DNA of 35,184 nucleotides from Bacillus xiamenensis (GTDB lineage Bacteria > Bacillota > Bacilli > Bacillales > Bacillaceae), in the NCBI RefSeq assembly GCF_000300535.1, contig NZ_AMSH01000035.1, positions 1 through 35,184 on the forward strand, read 5' to 3'. The notes below the pieces were generated by a model that was given only the letters and a program-made list of their open reading frames with translations, had not been told where the DNA came from and ran no database searches. Below, piece by piece: positions 6,161-16,341 of the stretch. The position numbers and the translations under genes were made by a program. The stretch's first letter is position 1. Each line of letters begins with the position of its first letter.

Positions 6161-6970
6161 CTAATTTTGAATCATCAGCTTTTTCTCAATAATCACAAAA
6201 GCTTTAGTCATTTCTGAAATTATAATGGCTTCTGCTTTTGTGATACTTGGCTCATTTATACTACCATGTCCCGACAGAGGTTCACTGTTTCTTTTATTGT
6301 AGATATACTTAATATAATCAATAAAGCTTTCTGGGAGTTTTGTTTCTTTCTTATATAAACCAATAAAAGATCCCAAAGATTTATCAACTATACTTGGTTT
6401 CTGCACTACCTCTTTGGCTAATGTTTCTGCTATACTGGCAGCTGTGTGAAGAACTCCAGCATAATCTTCATCGTTCATCATATTTTTCATACGTTCTATT
6501 AGAGATCTAATATTTTTATGTTCATTAACATCTTCAAACTGCTCTTTTTCAGTCAAATCATCAATCTCAATTATGAAATCTCCGTCAAGTTCTTCTATCT
6601 TGAACGATGCATTGTGAGTTTTTAGAACTCGATTAACAATATTAAGCTCAATTAAACCATTATTAAGCAAATCTAAAATTATTTCAATAAACTGAACAGT
6701 GTTTGATATTTTCAATATTAGCTCTAAATGCCCCATTTGTACCACTGTAGATTTACCTTCAACTTCTTCGTAATCATCATAGATAAAAATTTCTTTACCT
6801 AGAATGTGATTTGCTATGTTAATAATTCGGTTTAAATAACCGCTCCTAACTTGATATTCTTCATCTAGGCAAAGCGTGCGTAGATATCTCGTGAGTGCCA
6901 ATCTCGTTTTTGGAAGAATAACTTCGTATTCAAGTTGTTTTTTTTCATCTTCTGTTAATTCTAAAAACAT
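6161..6970 (-). CDS. Abortive-infection (Abi_C domain) protein, probable phage-defence cargo
   Basis: 269 residues. The first half is a charged helical region unlike anything I can name (residues 1-140). The second half matches the pattern of the Abi_C domain: LIERMKNMMNDEDYAGVLHTA, then AETLAKEVV. A conserved-looking RNSEPLSGHGS signature (the R-N...HG pattern of the family, about residues 232-242) and a final helix, ITKAEAIIISEMTKAFVIIEKKL, follow. Proteins with this domain are associated with abortive infection of competing phages. The ATG follows GAGGGGAT. The gene stands alone between the tape-measure terminator and rightward accessory genes, a typical position for a superinfection-exclusion gene. 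Confidence 0.65.
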   Translation of the reverse strand: MFLELTEDEKKQLEYEVILPKTRLALTRYLRTLCLDEEYQVRSGYLNRIINIANHILGKEIFIYDDYEEVEGKSTVVQMGHLELILKISNTVQFIEIILDLLNNGLIELNIVNRVLKTHNASFKIEELDGDFIIEIDDLTEKEQFEDVNEHKNIRSLIERMKNMMNDEDYAGVLHTAASIAETLAKEVVQKPSIVDKSLGSFIGLYKKETKLPESFIDYIKYIYNKRNSEPLSGHGSINEPSITKAEAIIISEMTKAFVIIEKKLMIQN

Positions 6971-7085
6971 ATTATCCCCTCTCTTTAAAAGAATGATTTT
7001 ATAAAGATTCCTATGTCTTCATTAACTCTCGATGAAAACAAAAACTTTCAATTTCAATTATCTCTCAAAATCTTGGGAAAAACAA

Positions 7086-7125
7086 ACAAAAAATAGGTGT
7101 ATAGAATACAGTCTATACACCTATT
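7086..7125 (-). terminator. Strong intrinsic terminator of the tape-measure transcript
   Basis: AATAGGTGTATAGA (7092-7105) pairs perfectly with TCTATACACCTATT (7112-7125), a 14-bp stem with 6-nt loop. A T-run follows on the minus strand. The stem overlaps the tape-measure stop codon, so it ends the late operon abruptly with no further tail gene behind it. Confidence 0.85.
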
Positions 7126-10100
7126 AGACCTTACCTTTCATTTGTTTTAATCCCTGGCGAATTGCTTGCAGTGCATTATTAGCCCCTTTTTCATCAGCGA
7201 CCATTTTATCAATGTGCATATTCACTGAATAATTGTTCGTAACATTCTTAGACTCTGACACTTCAAATCCTGGAACCGATAGTTTAGGGATAACTACTGA
7301 AGAAGCAACATTGTTAAACATACTTCGTATTGACTCGTAACTCTTTGCTATTGCTCCCATACTTCGATCTTCTATCTTTGTTTCTCTAAGCAACTCGACA
7401 GCTTTAAGCATGTTAACTGAGTCTTGTTTATTGAGGACAATTTCTCCATCATCTACTACAGCTAAAGCTCCTTGGGCTGGTACTTTACCAACTGATCCAC
7501 CAGTCTTAAAACGAGCGATCTTTTGTCCAGTTGTATTTCCCTTAACGACAACACCGAGAGCATTTGAAGCCTCTTTAAGCTTATCGATCAAATTGTTAGA
7601 GATAGACTTGCCAATTGACTCCATATTTGAATTGATGAATTTAGTGAACTCAGAAAGCTGCTTATTGATGTCACTGATCTTACCATTCATCAATTTTCCT
7701 TCTAAATTCTTGAACCCACGTTCATCATTTACAAGATCATCATACTTGGTGTTGATTGATTTCTCATCTTTTTCAAGTTGATCCTGCAAAGCTTCTTTAC
7801 GCTTGGAGTTTTCACGATCTTTTAGGAATTGATCTAAATCAAGCTGTTCTTTTTGCATCTGTTCAGTAAGTTCTTTTACCTTTGACTTACCAAATTCTGA
7901 GTCGTCTAACGCATATTGATTTATCTGATCTAAAAGCTTTTGAATACTTTCCTGGCGATCTTTTAAATCTTTTTGGAACTTAGCTTCATCGTCTTCCTTA
8001 TCGATGCCATCAATGATATCTTGAGTAGCTTTACGATGAGCTTCAAGCTCAATATCACGCATCTTTTCGTACATCTCTTTATAGATAGAGACGACTTCAT
8101 CAGCAAGCGATTTGTAAATATCTTTAATACTTTTCTTGGTTTGATATAGCTCTAAATTGAAATCCTTTTGCTTATCTTTCCAAGAAGAAATTTCATCAGA
8201 TATTTGTTTCTGGATTTCAGGAAATCCCTTAGCTGCTTTTTTCTGTTTTTCAAGCTGTGTTATGTATTTAGCAGCTTCTTTTTGTTGCTGTTGAATCAGC
8301 TTGATTTGCTGACTATAGTACTTAACTTTATCCTTGTCTTCTTCGGTTGTCTGGATCTTGATATCGACGTTCTTAAGCTTTGATTCAGTCTTTTTGAAAG
8401 ACTTATCAATGTTATTAAGAATTTGATCGGTTTTAGATTGAACAATAGTAGCCTGTAACTCATAAACCTGATCTTTGATGCTGATGAGATCAAGCTTAGC
8501 TTGCTTTAATTCTTCTCTAAGTTGTGCACGTTGAGCAGAGTTTAATTGCTTATTTTGTTTTAACTCTTTGTTGATCCAATTAACTTTTTGATTCTGAATC
8601 TTTTGTTGCGCTTCAACTGCTTTACGTTGCTCATTTGTATATTTTCTAAACTGTGCGCTGTCATTGAGATAACGACTAGCTTTAGATTGGTTTTGAGCAA
8701 CTTTCAACTCTAAATCAGACTTACGCTTCTCGAATTCATCAAGTTTTGACTGAACGATTTCATATTGTAGGTCTTGAATTTGGTCTTTGACAGAAGATAG
8801 ATCACCTTCAAGTCCCAATAAATCTGATTTAGCTTGTGAAATAGCTTGTTGACGTTCAGCTTCAGAGCTAGACAAATCTGAGCCGATTTGTTGCATATAT
8901 GCTTCTGGATCAATAGCTTTACCGTTTTTCTCAATCTGCATATGAAGATGAGTACCAGTAGAACGACCAGTACTTCCCATCTTACCAAGAGTTTGACCAG
9001 CTTGAACCTTTTGACCAGCTTTAACATTGAGTCCTTTTTGCATGTGCATATACTTGGCTACGGTACCATCATCTTGTTGGACAACAACCCAATATCCAGC
9101 AGATTTAGAGTATGCAGCAGTGAGGACTTTACCTGATTTTAGAGACTTAATAGGAGTACCATATTTAGCTGCCAAATCTAAACCTTTATGAGGAGCAGAG
9201 CGTAAACCTTTTTCTTGCTGACCGAAATGAGATGTTCTTCTCATTGAGTCATAGTAACCAGCAGCCGATCCGCCACTAGAGGATAGTGAACCGCCCATTT
9301 GTTTAAAGTAGTTGTTTACTTTCTTAACGTAATTTTGCGTTTCCTTAAATGGAGGAATGCCACCATACTTGGTTACATTACCAGGCCCCGCATTGTATGC
9401 AGCTAATGCTTTTTCAATCGATCCAAACTTATCAAGCATTTGCTTAAGATACTTGGTACCGCCCATTACGTTTTGGTAAGGATCCCTAGAATTTTTAACT
9501 CCTAGACCTCTTGCTGTAGCAGGCATAAGTTGCATTAAACCAGTTGCTCCAACCGATGAACGAGCATTAGGGTTAAAGTTAGATTCTTGCTTAATAACCG
9601 CAGCAATTAACGCAGCTGGGACATTGTATTTCGATGCAGCTTGATTAATTATGTTTGAGTATTTCCCTGAGTAAGAACCACCTGAAGCAGAATATGAAGA
9701 ACTAGAAGGGGAGTAGGATGAAGAAGAATCAACAATACCCGTTTGAGCAATGTATCCAGATTTAATCTGTTCTTTAAGAAGCTTAATCTGACTCTTAAGA
9801 AGTTTTTCTTTTCGTTCTAAAGCTTTGATTTCCTTCTTAATTGAATCACGATATTTCTGTGACCATTTAGGGTAGTCATTAGTTTTTCTGTTTTGTTCTT
9901 CAATCTGCTTATTGACCCGCTCTAATGCTTCTTTATATTTGTCTGCAACGTAAATTGAATCTTTCGTTGATTTTGAAGCTTTGTCAGCTGAATCCGACAT
10001 TGTTTCATAGGATGTGCCAACTTCGGTTAATGAGGAGTTTACCAACTCAGACATCTTATCCAAGTCTTCGAGCTGACTTGTGATATCTGACATTTCACCA

Positions 10101-13100
10101 TATTCCTTATCCATCTCTAACAGTTCAGTAGGATTTCTAGCTCCACCATCATCAATCTTTTTCTTTAATGCAGCTAAATTAGATTGGGCATCAGCCACAG
10201 TTTGAATTGTTTTTACTTCTAAACCATAGTTTTTAATCTTTTTAGCAGTTGCATTAGCTTGATTAAGTAGGTCTTGTTTAACTGATTGTTGCATGTCATT
10301 GTATGCTTTAAGTTTAACGTTTCTTAATTTTACAACTGCATCACGATTTATTTTCACTACACCATTTTCAACGGAGATAGCTTCTGATAAACCTTTTTCT
10401 TTCTGAATAAGCTTCATTGCTTCAGAGGCTGATATAGCTTTACCTTCAGCCATTTTCTCTAACAGATCATTGAGAGGAGACATTTGGTCTGCTAAGTCAT
10501 CATATACTTCACCTTGCAAAGCTTCCATTGCTGCTGTTGTTTGACCAGATTTAATTAATTGATTCAGCACATCAGCCGTAGCTTCAATATCGCCTTTAAC
10601 TTCTTTAAGGCGACTGCTTAAATCAGCTACTTTATTGCCTGTTTCGTCAACTGCATCCCCAAATTCGTCATAGGTAACAGCAGTGTCATTAACTATCCCC
10701 TTTAACTTGTCCATGCTGATACTCATGATATCAATGCTTGAATCTGATACCTGGTATTTAGACAGGTATGCATCTAATTCTTCTTTAGCTTTTTCAAACC
10801 CACCTGAATCACTATCATCTAACGCTCTTTGTAATGCATCTTGGATCCTACCTAAATTCCTCTCAAATTCCTCAACATCTTTAGGATCAGTCAATTCATC
10901 AAGATTAAGCGCATCAACAACCTGCTTAATTTGGTCTTTTAAACTTGTACTAATTGTTAATTTGCTAAACGCTTCTGCAGTTTCAATGATCTTATCTTTC
11001 ATTTCATAAGAAGCGCTTACTACTTGCTGACGAATGGACTCCATTTCCGTTTTGATTTTAGCTTTATCAACATCTGTCTTAGATATAGGTGCTTTTGCAT
11101 TAATGAAGGGATTATCAGATACAAATGGATTGTCTAAGTCTTTTTGTTTCTTCTCTAATTCTTTATTTAAATCTTTGATTTTGTTAATCGAATCTCGAGC
11201 AGTGTCAGAAGCTTGAACTTTAGTTTCTTCTTTTTTTGCTTTGATTAAATTTCTAACGGCTTCAGTCTCTTTATCAATTCGTTCAGCAGAAACTAAGTGT
11301 GCTCTTCCTGTTGAATCTACACCTTCCACCAGAGCAGGAAACAGATTAGCTAACTCTTGGGTTATCTTAAGATATTCTTGCTCATTTGTTGTTGTGAGAC
11401 CGCCATCACGCCTAGATTTATCTAATTCCTTATATCTCTTAATTAATTCTTCTGTTTGATCTTTATTGACTGTAAGTGCTTCAATATTTGTATTTTGAGT
11501 TTGTTCAAATTCTTCTCTAGCTTTTTTAGCGTCTGAGTAAGCTCCTACAATCTTTTCTAGGGCTACTCCAATCAAAACTAAACCTGCTCCAACTACTGTT
11601 GCAGACATCAATCCTCTCCATGCTACAGTCATAGCCTTTGTAGCTAGTGCCGCTCTAGACATCCCTGCTTCAACGCCTAATAAAGCTTTTTGACTTGCGC
11701 TCAAAGCACCTACGCCAAACACTAAGGCCGTCTGCATTGCTCTAGCCGTCTTACTAAACGCAAATACAGCTGCATTAGCTGTTAGGAAAGCCGTAGGGAG
11801 AAAACCAATGGAATTGACTACTCCTGATATTACAGCTAACAAGTCGCCTAATACATCAGTAGCAGCGATTAGACCATCACTAATAAAAGCCCTGCTTGCA
11901 GCTTCAGAAAGCTCTACAAACTTATTAGATAGATTGTTTAGCCTAGCTTCTAATGACTGAGAGTATTTCTCTTGCTCCCTCATCGAGCTTCCTTGACTGT
12001 TTATGGCCATTGAAGTTGCTTTAGTAGCTGTTTCCCAGTTCTCCATTAACGCTAAGAATCTTGTATTTTGGAATTGAGAAGCGATTGTGATACCTAATTG
12101 TTGCTTCTGAGCTTGAGACAGTGTTTTCCATCTTCCAGCTAGTTTCTCTAAGATATCCGCAACAGGTATAGCTTCTCCACCTGCATCTTTAACAGCTATT
12201 CCTATTCCTTCTAAAGCTGAAACTGCTTGTTTGTTCGTTTGAATTCTAGCAAAAATGGTTTTTAGTGCGTTCCCTGTAACGTTACCCGACTCTTTTGTAC
12301 TTGATTGAATACTTGCTGTATAGCCAAGTAACTGTTCCATACTTACACCATAAACTTTTGCTGCCGCTGCTGATTTGCGCATTGACTGAGCTAAATCTAA
12401 TGAAGATGTCTGAAAGTTGTTATCGACTTCGTTTAGAGCATCAGAAATTTTGAGAGAGTCTTTTGAAGCTATACCGAAGTTGACCATTGCTGATGTAAGT
12501 GCCTTAACGGTATCTTCAGGTTGAAGTTGTGAGATATTTTGAAGGACTTGAGAGGTTTTAGTTAGGTAGAGGAGTTCGTCACCTTTATAACCTTGTCTGG
12601 CGAATTCAGATGTCATTGTAAGGACATCAGCGACTTTGTTAGACAGTTCATTACTTAGATCGATTGAACGTTGTAACAACTCATTAAACTTATAATCAGG
12701 AGCATCCATTACTCTTCGAATTTCAGTCATTTTAGAGTCAAGCATGATAGCATTATCGACCATAGATTTTAGACCGCTAACTGCACCAAAGAATATCGAT
12801 CCAGTAATTAAATAGGCTGGCATCCTTGCAAATGCATCGCCTAACCTACCGCCAAATGTGTTAATGTTCTGAGCTGAGTTAGTTACATTTGCCGAAAGCT
12901 CTCTGAACTGAACATTTAAAGTCTGCATCTGACTTTGAAGCTTAGGTGTGCGACTAGTTAAAGCATTTACTGATGAGAGATATTGCTGAATTGCTTGTGA
13001 GTTTGTATCACTTATAGATGAGCCATATTGGGATGTTAATTTACTAGCTTTAACTGCAGCAAGTCTTTGATATAACTGAATTTGACGCTGTATTTCTTGC

Positions 13101-13828
13101 GTCTTGGCTACTGCTGCTGACTTATCATCTAAAAGCTTTATTTTCCCTCGAAGCGCTTCAATCTCATTTGCACTTTGAGCCAGATTCAGTTTCTTACCTA
13201 AAGATGTCAAAGTAACATCTGATACTATTCCTTTTTGGCGCAATTTCTCCAATGCATCGTGTAACGCATCAATAGCTTTTCGCTGCTGGTCGTAATTAGT
13301 TACAGTTTTTACAGACTTTAAGCCATTTTTATCAGAAGCGTATGTAACATCATCAAAGCCGTTTTTGTACTTTTCGACTTTTCCTGTTCTTCTCCCAGAG
13401 CCGTCAGTTTTGTTTACTTCTTTTTGTTTCTGACCAAGCCGCTCCGTAAGTTGAGTAAGCTTCGCTACTTCTTTAGCCTCTTCTCTTAAACTCTTTGTTG
13501 TATTATCAATGACTTTTCGGGTTTTTTCGTGGATTTCTCCATTTTGCTTTATTTTCTGATTGACTGTTTTAATTGATCCATCTGCATTTTTGAAAACAGT
13601 CTCGAACTCTTTAATTGTTGAATTGAAATCTCTTAAGCTGCGTTGATTCTCTGAAAAACGCTTTGAAATATTTTCAAGACTCTTTAAGACATCTTTACCT
13701 AGATTGATATCTAATTTAAGACCGTTTACTTTGCCTTGCAACTGTTTAATTTGACTGTTTATTTGATCGACTGATTTTTTCGAGGTGTCAGCCATTGGTG
13801 TAACAATAATTTTTAATTGCTCACTCAC
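7124..13828 (-). CDS. Tape measure protein with SLT transglycosylase and M23 peptidase domains (YomI/CwlP-like)
   Basis: At 2234 residues this is the largest gene in the window. It sets siphovirus tail length and helps open the cell wall at DNA entry. Layout: a coiled-coil N-terminus, a TP901-type tape-measure core with hydrophobic segments near residues 340-360 and 655-765, and long Lys/Glu coiled coils. A lytic transglycosylase domain follows at about 1389-1505, with catalytic Glu in KQESNFNP, the [10 protein letters not shown] motif and AYNAGPGNV. An M23 endopeptidase domain comes next at about 1535-1650, with zinc ligands in HKGLD and HLHMQ. Further coils follow, then a C-terminal [21 protein letters not shown] segment typical of tape measures. 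SPbeta YomI (CwlP) has the same two enzymes and nearly the same length. The ATG follows GGAGATG. Confidence 0.93.
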   Translation of the reverse strand: MSEQLKIIVTPMADTSKKSVDQINSQIKQLQGKVNGLKLDINLGKDVLKSLENISKRFSENQRSLRDFNSTIKEFETVFKNADGSIKTVNQKIKQNGEIHEKTRKVIDNTTKSLREEAKEVAKLTQLTERLGQKQKEVNKTDGSGRRTGKVEKYKNGFDDVTYASDKNGLKSVKTVTNYDQQRKAIDALHDALEKLRQKGIVSDVTLTSLGKKLNLAQSANEIEALRGKIKLLDDKSAAVAKTQEIQRQIQLYQRLAAVKASKLTSQYGSSISDTNSQAIQQYLSSVNALTSRTPKLQSQMQTLNVQFRELSANVTNSAQNINTFGGRLGDAFARMPAYLITGSIFFGAVSGLKSMVDNAIMLDSKMTEIRRVMDAPDYKFNELLQRSIDLSNELSNKVADVLTMTSEFARQGYKGDELLYLTKTSQVLQNISQLQPEDTVKALTSAMVNFGIASKDSLKISDALNEVDNNFQTSSLDLAQSMRKSAAAAKVYGVSMEQLLGYTASIQSSTKESGNVTGNALKTIFARIQTNKQAVSALEGIGIAVKDAGGEAIPVADILEKLAGRWKTLSQAQKQQLGITIASQFQNTRFLALMENWETATKATSMAINSQGSSMREQEKYSQSLEARLNNLSNKFVELSEAASRAFISDGLIAATDVLGDLLAVISGVVNSIGFLPTAFLTANAAVFAFSKTARAMQTALVFGVGALSASQKALLGVEAGMSRAALATKAMTVAWRGLMSATVVGAGLVLIGVALEKIVGAYSDAKKAREEFEQTQNTNIEALTVNKDQTEELIKRYKELDKSRRDGGLTTTNEQEYLKITQELANLFPALVEGVDSTGRAHLVSAERIDKETEAVRNLIKAKKEETKVQASDTARDSINKIKDLNKELEKKQKDLDNPFVSDNPFINAKAPISKTDVDKAKIKTEMESIRQQVVSASYEMKDKIIETAEAFSKLTISTSLKDQIKQVVDALNLDELTDPKDVEEFERNLGRIQDALQRALDDSDSGGFEKAKEELDAYLSKYQVSDSSIDIMSISMDKLKGIVNDTAVTYDEFGDAVDETGNKVADLSSRLKEVKGDIEATADVLNQLIKSGQTTAAMEALQGEVYDDLADQMSPLNDLLEKMAEGKAISASEAMKLIQKEKGLSEAISVENGVVKINRDAVVKLRNVKLKAYNDMQQSVKQDLLNQANATAKKIKNYGLEVKTIQTVADAQSNLAALKKKIDDGGARNPTELLEMDKEYGEMSDITSQLEDLDKMSELVNSSLTEVGTSYETMSDSADKASKSTKDSIYVADKYKEALERVNKQIEEQNRKTNDYPKWSQKYRDSIKKEIKALERKEKLLKSQIKLLKEQIKSGYIAQTGIVDSSSSYSPSSSSYSASGGSYSGKYSNIINQAASKYNVPAALIAAVIKQESNFNPNARSSVGATGLMQLMPATARGLGVKNSRDPYQNVMGGTKYLKQMLDKFGSIEKALAAYNAGPGNVTKYGGIPPFKETQNYVKKVNNYFKQMGGSLSSSGGSAAGYYDSMRRTSHFGQQEKGLRSAPHKGLDLAAKYGTPIKSLKSGKVLTAAYSKSAGYWVVVQQDDGTVAKYMHMQKGLNVKAGQKVQAGQTLGKMGSTGRSTGTHLHMQIEKNGKAIDPEAYMQQIGSDLSSSEAERQQAISQAKSDLLGLEGDLSSVKDQIQDLQYEIVQSKLDEFEKRKSDLELKVAQNQSKASRYLNDSAQFRKYTNEQRKAVEAQQKIQNQKVNWINKELKQNKQLNSAQRAQLREELKQAKLDLISIKDQVYELQATIVQSKTDQILNNIDKSFKKTESKLKNVDIKIQTTEEDKDKVKYYSQQIKLIQQQQKEAAKYITQLEKQKKAAKGFPEIQKQISDEISSWKDKQKDFNLELYQTKKSIKDIYKSLADEVVSIYKEMYEKMRDIELEAHRKATQDIIDGIDKEDDEAKFQKDLKDRQESIQKLLDQINQYALDDSEFGKSKVKELTEQMQKEQLDLDQFLKDRENSKRKEALQDQLEKDEKSINTKYDDLVNDERGFKNLEGKLMNGKISDINKQLSEFTKFINSNMESIGKSISNNLIDKLKEASNALGVVVKGNTTGQKIARFKTGGSVGKVPAQGALAVVDDGEIVLNKQDSVNMLKAVELLRETKIEDRSMGAIAKSYESIRSMFNNVASSVVIPKLSVPGFEVSESKNVTNNYSVNMHIDKMVADEKGANNALQAIRQGLKQMKGKV

Positions 13829-13854
13829 TTTTACATCTCCTTTTGTAATAAAAC

Positions 13855-13900
13855 AAAAATAAAAAAAAGAAACACCTCGAAAATGTAGTCGAAGCGTTTC
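13855..13900 (-). terminator. Intrinsic terminator between connector and tape-measure genes
   Basis: On the minus strand GAAACGCTTCGA pairs with TCGAGGTGTTTC, 12 bp including two wobbles with an 8-nt loop, followed by eight T. It lies between the head-closure gene and the tape measure and would reduce tape-measure transcription relative to head genes. Confidence 0.75.
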
Positions 13901-13906
13901 TTTTCA

Positions 13907-14227
13907 TTATTTTTTCGGTTTTACAAATACCTCAATATGCTTCCCCCAATCCCTGGGACGGTAAAGAACTTCATATTTAATGTCTTTGTACACTATCTCT
14001 GCTCCTGTTTGCAGAAACTTCAAAGGCCGACAAATTAGCAAATCTGTGACATCTGGAAATCTACCTAAAGCAGACTGATACATCTTTTCATCTAAAGGCT
14101 GGAACTCACATTTATATGGAGTATATTTCTCTACCTTTTCCATGATTGGTTTCCCAGTGATCTCGTTAATCTTTCCACTTGGGACAGTTTCAATATCTAT
14201 TTTGTAGAAGATTTTTTTAAAATTCAT
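13907..14227 (-). CDS. Head-closure (stopper) protein, SPP1 gp16-like
   Basis: 106 residues, beta-rich, with a short basic N-terminus, a central KCEFQPLDEKMYQSALGRFPDVTD block, then GAEIVYKDIKYEVLYRPRDW and a basic end. Small size, beta content and position right after the adaptor-like gene fit the head-tail joining or stopper family. These proteins plug the portal channel and dock the tail. It starts 11 bp after the adaptor gene and is followed by a terminator. Assignment is by pattern and position. Confidence 0.65.
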   Translation of the reverse strand: MNFKKIFYKIDIETVPSGKINEITGKPIMEKVEKYTPYKCEFQPLDEKMYQSALGRFPDVTDLLICRPLKFLQTGAEIVYKDIKYEVLYRPRDWGKHIEVFVKPKK

Positions 14228-14238
14228 GATATGGCCTT

Positions 14239-14544
14239 TTACAGCAACTTAACTGTTTGATTGTTATTATTATAGTCATCCAACTCATTAATAATATAGG
14301 CAGGGATCGTTTCATGAAACGTTTCGTTGACAGCTCCCATTGATTCTCTTTTGACTCCTTCGTATCCTCTCAGTTTAAATTTGAAAACTGCGATATTTAG
14401 AAGGGCTGAATATAAACGATTAGGAATCTCATCTAAATTACAATGATTTAGGATGAAGTTTTCTGCATCATTAATATAGAGCTGTAAAACAGCATCATCA
14501 ACTTCTTCATCAATTAAAATCTTAAAATCTTTAAGTTGATTCAT
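14239..14544 (-). CDS. Head-tail connector adaptor (gp6/gp15-like, Phage_QLRG type)
   Basis: 101 residues from the ATG at 14544, which follows GCAGGTGGAGAC; a longer reading from 14607 overlaps the preceding gene and lacks this signal. The order of helices is typical of phage DNA-packaging adaptors: DDAVLQLYINDAENFILNHC, then IPNRLYSALLNIAVFKFKLRG with the charged RGYEGVKRES turn after it. Such proteins form a ring under the portal after packaging. It overlaps the small upstream gene by 14 bp. Confidence 0.75.
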   Translation of the reverse strand: MNQLKDFKILIDEEVDDAVLQLYINDAENFILNHCNLDEIPNRLYSALLNIAVFKFKLRGYEGVKRESMGAVNETFHETIPAYIINELDDYNNNNQTVKLL

Positions 14545-14710
14545 TGTCTCCACCTGCCGTTTCATTGTCTTCGACTTTGGTTTTGGTTTTCTTGTTCTTC
14601 TTTGCAATGTATTGTTCGTAATCAGACTGCTTAATCAAATAATTGTAATGATCTTCAGTTACATTCCAAACTAAACCTGTAACTTTATTTTTAATCCACA
14701 AATAATTCAT
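14531..14710 (-). CDS. Small head-region protein, unknown function
   Basis: 59 residues from ATG 14710. N-terminal half MNYLWIKNKVTGLVWNVTED, then DHYNYLIKQSDYEQYIAKK, then a Lys-rich and acidic tail (KKTKTKVEDNETAGGDNEST). Position between the major capsid and the adaptor, and the coupling to the latter, suggest a minor head or neck component or a capsid accessory. I do not recognise the family. The ribosome binding site (AAAGGAGTATG) is good. Confidence 0.65.
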   Translation of the reverse strand: MNYLWIKNKVTGLVWNVTEDHYNYLIKQSDYEQYIAKKNKKTKTKVEDNETAGGDNEST

Positions 14711-14726
14711 ACTCCTTTATTTTTAA

Positions 14727-14754
14727 TTAAAAAAGGAGGGGGAATCCCCCTCCT
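14727..14754 (-). terminator. Intrinsic terminator after the capsid gene
   Basis: AGGAGGGGG pairs perfectly with CCCCCTCCT (14746-14754 with 14734-14742) around a 3-nt loop, followed by TTTTTT on the minus strand. A terminator right after the major capsid gene would let capsid mRNA exceed that of the connectors. The AGGAGG in the stem also resembles a ribosome binding site. Confidence 0.75.
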
Positions 14755-14761
14755 AAGTTTC

Positions 14762-15592
14762 TTATAGTTCATCCATAAATAAAGCTGTCAAAACAGCAAT
14801 GCCCTTAGGTTTAACAAGCTTGCCTCCATAAACTTGCAGACCTTTAATTGCATCCGCGAAAAACTTTTCAGGACGAAAAGCTTCAAGTTTGTCAATTTGA
14901 GAAGCAAATGAGATTGCTGAACTATGACCAGCGATAATTTTATAATTATCCCCTACTGTAGGACAGTTATTAGAAGTGAAAACTTTTAACGAACCCACAT
15001 TGCCAATATAACCGTCATATAAAACTTCAGGGAATTTAGTAAAGCGGGGATCTTTTTGTAATAGCCCATGACCAGCTTCAGGAAGAACAACCCATCTGCC
15101 TTGTTTAGGGACGTTAGCTTCAGAAAGTTTCACATTAAGACTAACCAGTCTATTATATAGATTTTGAGAATCAATTCTCATAGGATCTTCATCTGTTCCC
15201 ATAGTGTTTTTAGGATCAACACCAGTGTATAAATTTGCGATAAATTGATCAGCCACATCAGCAAGCTGGTATGAAACCTCTTTTAATTGCCCACTTAGAA
15301 GATTGATATTAGCTTGAGCTGCATCGATATCATCAACTTTAAAATTAAAGTATTTAGCTTGATCTATTTTAAGTTCAGTTTGGCTTCCAACAATTTGCTC
15401 TGGTTCACCTACACCATTTTCATCGTAATCGCCAATAGTTACACTACCAAAACTATTGATTTTAACCGTATTACCATGTTTAACATCACCTTGATAATCT
15501 GTATTGACTAGGTTGCCAAAAACCAGGGATTTTTTATAAGCTTCGTTTAATTTAGTTGACCATACAACAGGAATAAAATTTTCATACGCCAT
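14762..15592 (-). CDS. Major capsid protein (HK97-fold)
   Basis: 276 residues, at the short end for HK97-fold coat proteins. It begins MAYENFIPVVWSTKLNEAYK and shows a coat-like core: a GNTVKINSFGSVTIGDYDENG strand region, the QAKYFNFKVDDIDAAQAN helix entry and a DVADQFIANLY spine helix (about residues 112-122). GRWVVLPEAG and DGYIGNVGSLKVFTSNN in the A-domain and a C-terminal KGLQVYGGKLV strand follow. Position directly after a DUF4355-type scaffold gene and before connectors supports the call. The ATG follows AAGGTGAATTAA. Confidence 0.85.
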   Translation of the reverse strand: MAYENFIPVVWSTKLNEAYKKSLVFGNLVNTDYQGDVKHGNTVKINSFGSVTIGDYDENGVGEPEQIVGSQTELKIDQAKYFNFKVDDIDAAQANINLLSGQLKEVSYQLADVADQFIANLYTGVDPKNTMGTDEDPMRIDSQNLYNRLVSLNVKLSEANVPKQGRWVVLPEAGHGLLQKDPRFTKFPEVLYDGYIGNVGSLKVFTSNNCPTVGDNYKIIAGHSSAISFASQIDKLEAFRPEKFFADAIKGLQVYGGKLVKPKGIAVLTALFMDEL

Positions 15593-15622
15593 TATTTAAT
15601 TCACCTTAACCTTTTATAGTTT

Positions 15623-16216
15623 TTAATCTAATGAAAGAAGCTTATCAATAGCTTCCTCATTAGCTTTATATTGTTCTTGAGTCAATCCTTGAAGTTGTTC
15701 TCTAGTAAATGTTTTTGGTTGTTGTAGACTACCTTTTGGATCAATGCCATCTTCTTTAAGTCTTTCTTTTGTCTTATTTTGCAAATGTTGATCGAAAACA
15801 TCTTTGAAAGTGTTGAGATTAGCTTCTGTTTTCTCAGAATCATCAGATAGAAAAAAGTCAATTAATTGAGTCGGTAGACCATCTTGGTGAGCCTTCACTA
15901 AAGCTTTTTCTTTGATCTCCTTCATCTTGAGAGTTTTTTCTAATTTTTCAACTTTGATTTCAAGTGGATTTTTAGTTGGATTGAGCTCTTTAACCTTTTG
16001 ATCAACTAGCTTATCCAAATTATTAGCTTTCCACGTTTCTAACCCTTTTGTAAAATGTTGATCTAAACGTGGTTGAAGAACCTTTTTTCCACCATCAGTG
16101 TCTAAAAACTGTCTGACTTTATCCTCTGATAAAGCAGAAAGCTCATTTAAATATGATTTCACTTCTGGCGTTTCTTTTTGTTGTTCTAGAAACTGCTTTA
16201 CTTCTTCTAAATTCAT
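15623..16216 (-). CDS. Capsid scaffolding protein (DUF4355-like)
   Basis: 197 residues, acidic and coiled-coil. Features: a start rich in Glu/Gln (MNLEEVKQFLEQQKETPEVK), a KGLETWKANNLDKLVDQKVKE segment typical of the family, central coil IKVEKLEKTLKMKEIKEKA, a DGLPTQLIDFFLSDD motif and a low-complexity tail. This family guides coat assembly inside the procapsid. Lying between portal and capsid is its standard place. The ATG at 16216 is preceded by GATGGAGTGATATATTT. Confidence 0.85.
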   Translation of the reverse strand: MNLEEVKQFLEQQKETPEVKSYLNELSALSEDKVRQFLDTDGGKKVLQPRLDQHFTKGLETWKANNLDKLVDQKVKELNPTKNPLEIKVEKLEKTLKMKEIKEKALVKAHQDGLPTQLIDFFLSDDSEKTEANLNTFKDVFDQHLQNKTKERLKEDGIDPKGSLQQPKTFTREQLQGLTQEQYKANEEAIDKLLSLD

Positions 16217-16341
16217 AAATATATCACTCCATCTAATTTGCCTTTATGTACTCGCCATAAAGTCTTTTTTGTTGTATGTCTAACCCACATTCATACTTCC
16301 CTGCCCTAACCACTCACAGGATTCCCGAATTTAAAGCATAA

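Noticed and set aside
9220-9660. A separate endolysin gene
   Set aside because: The SLT and M23 domains are in one uninterrupted frame with the tape measure, as in SPbeta YomI.
7410-11459. Rightward frames opposite the tape measure gene
   Set aside because: Shadows of the long, compositionally biased leftward coding sequence; no ribosome sites.
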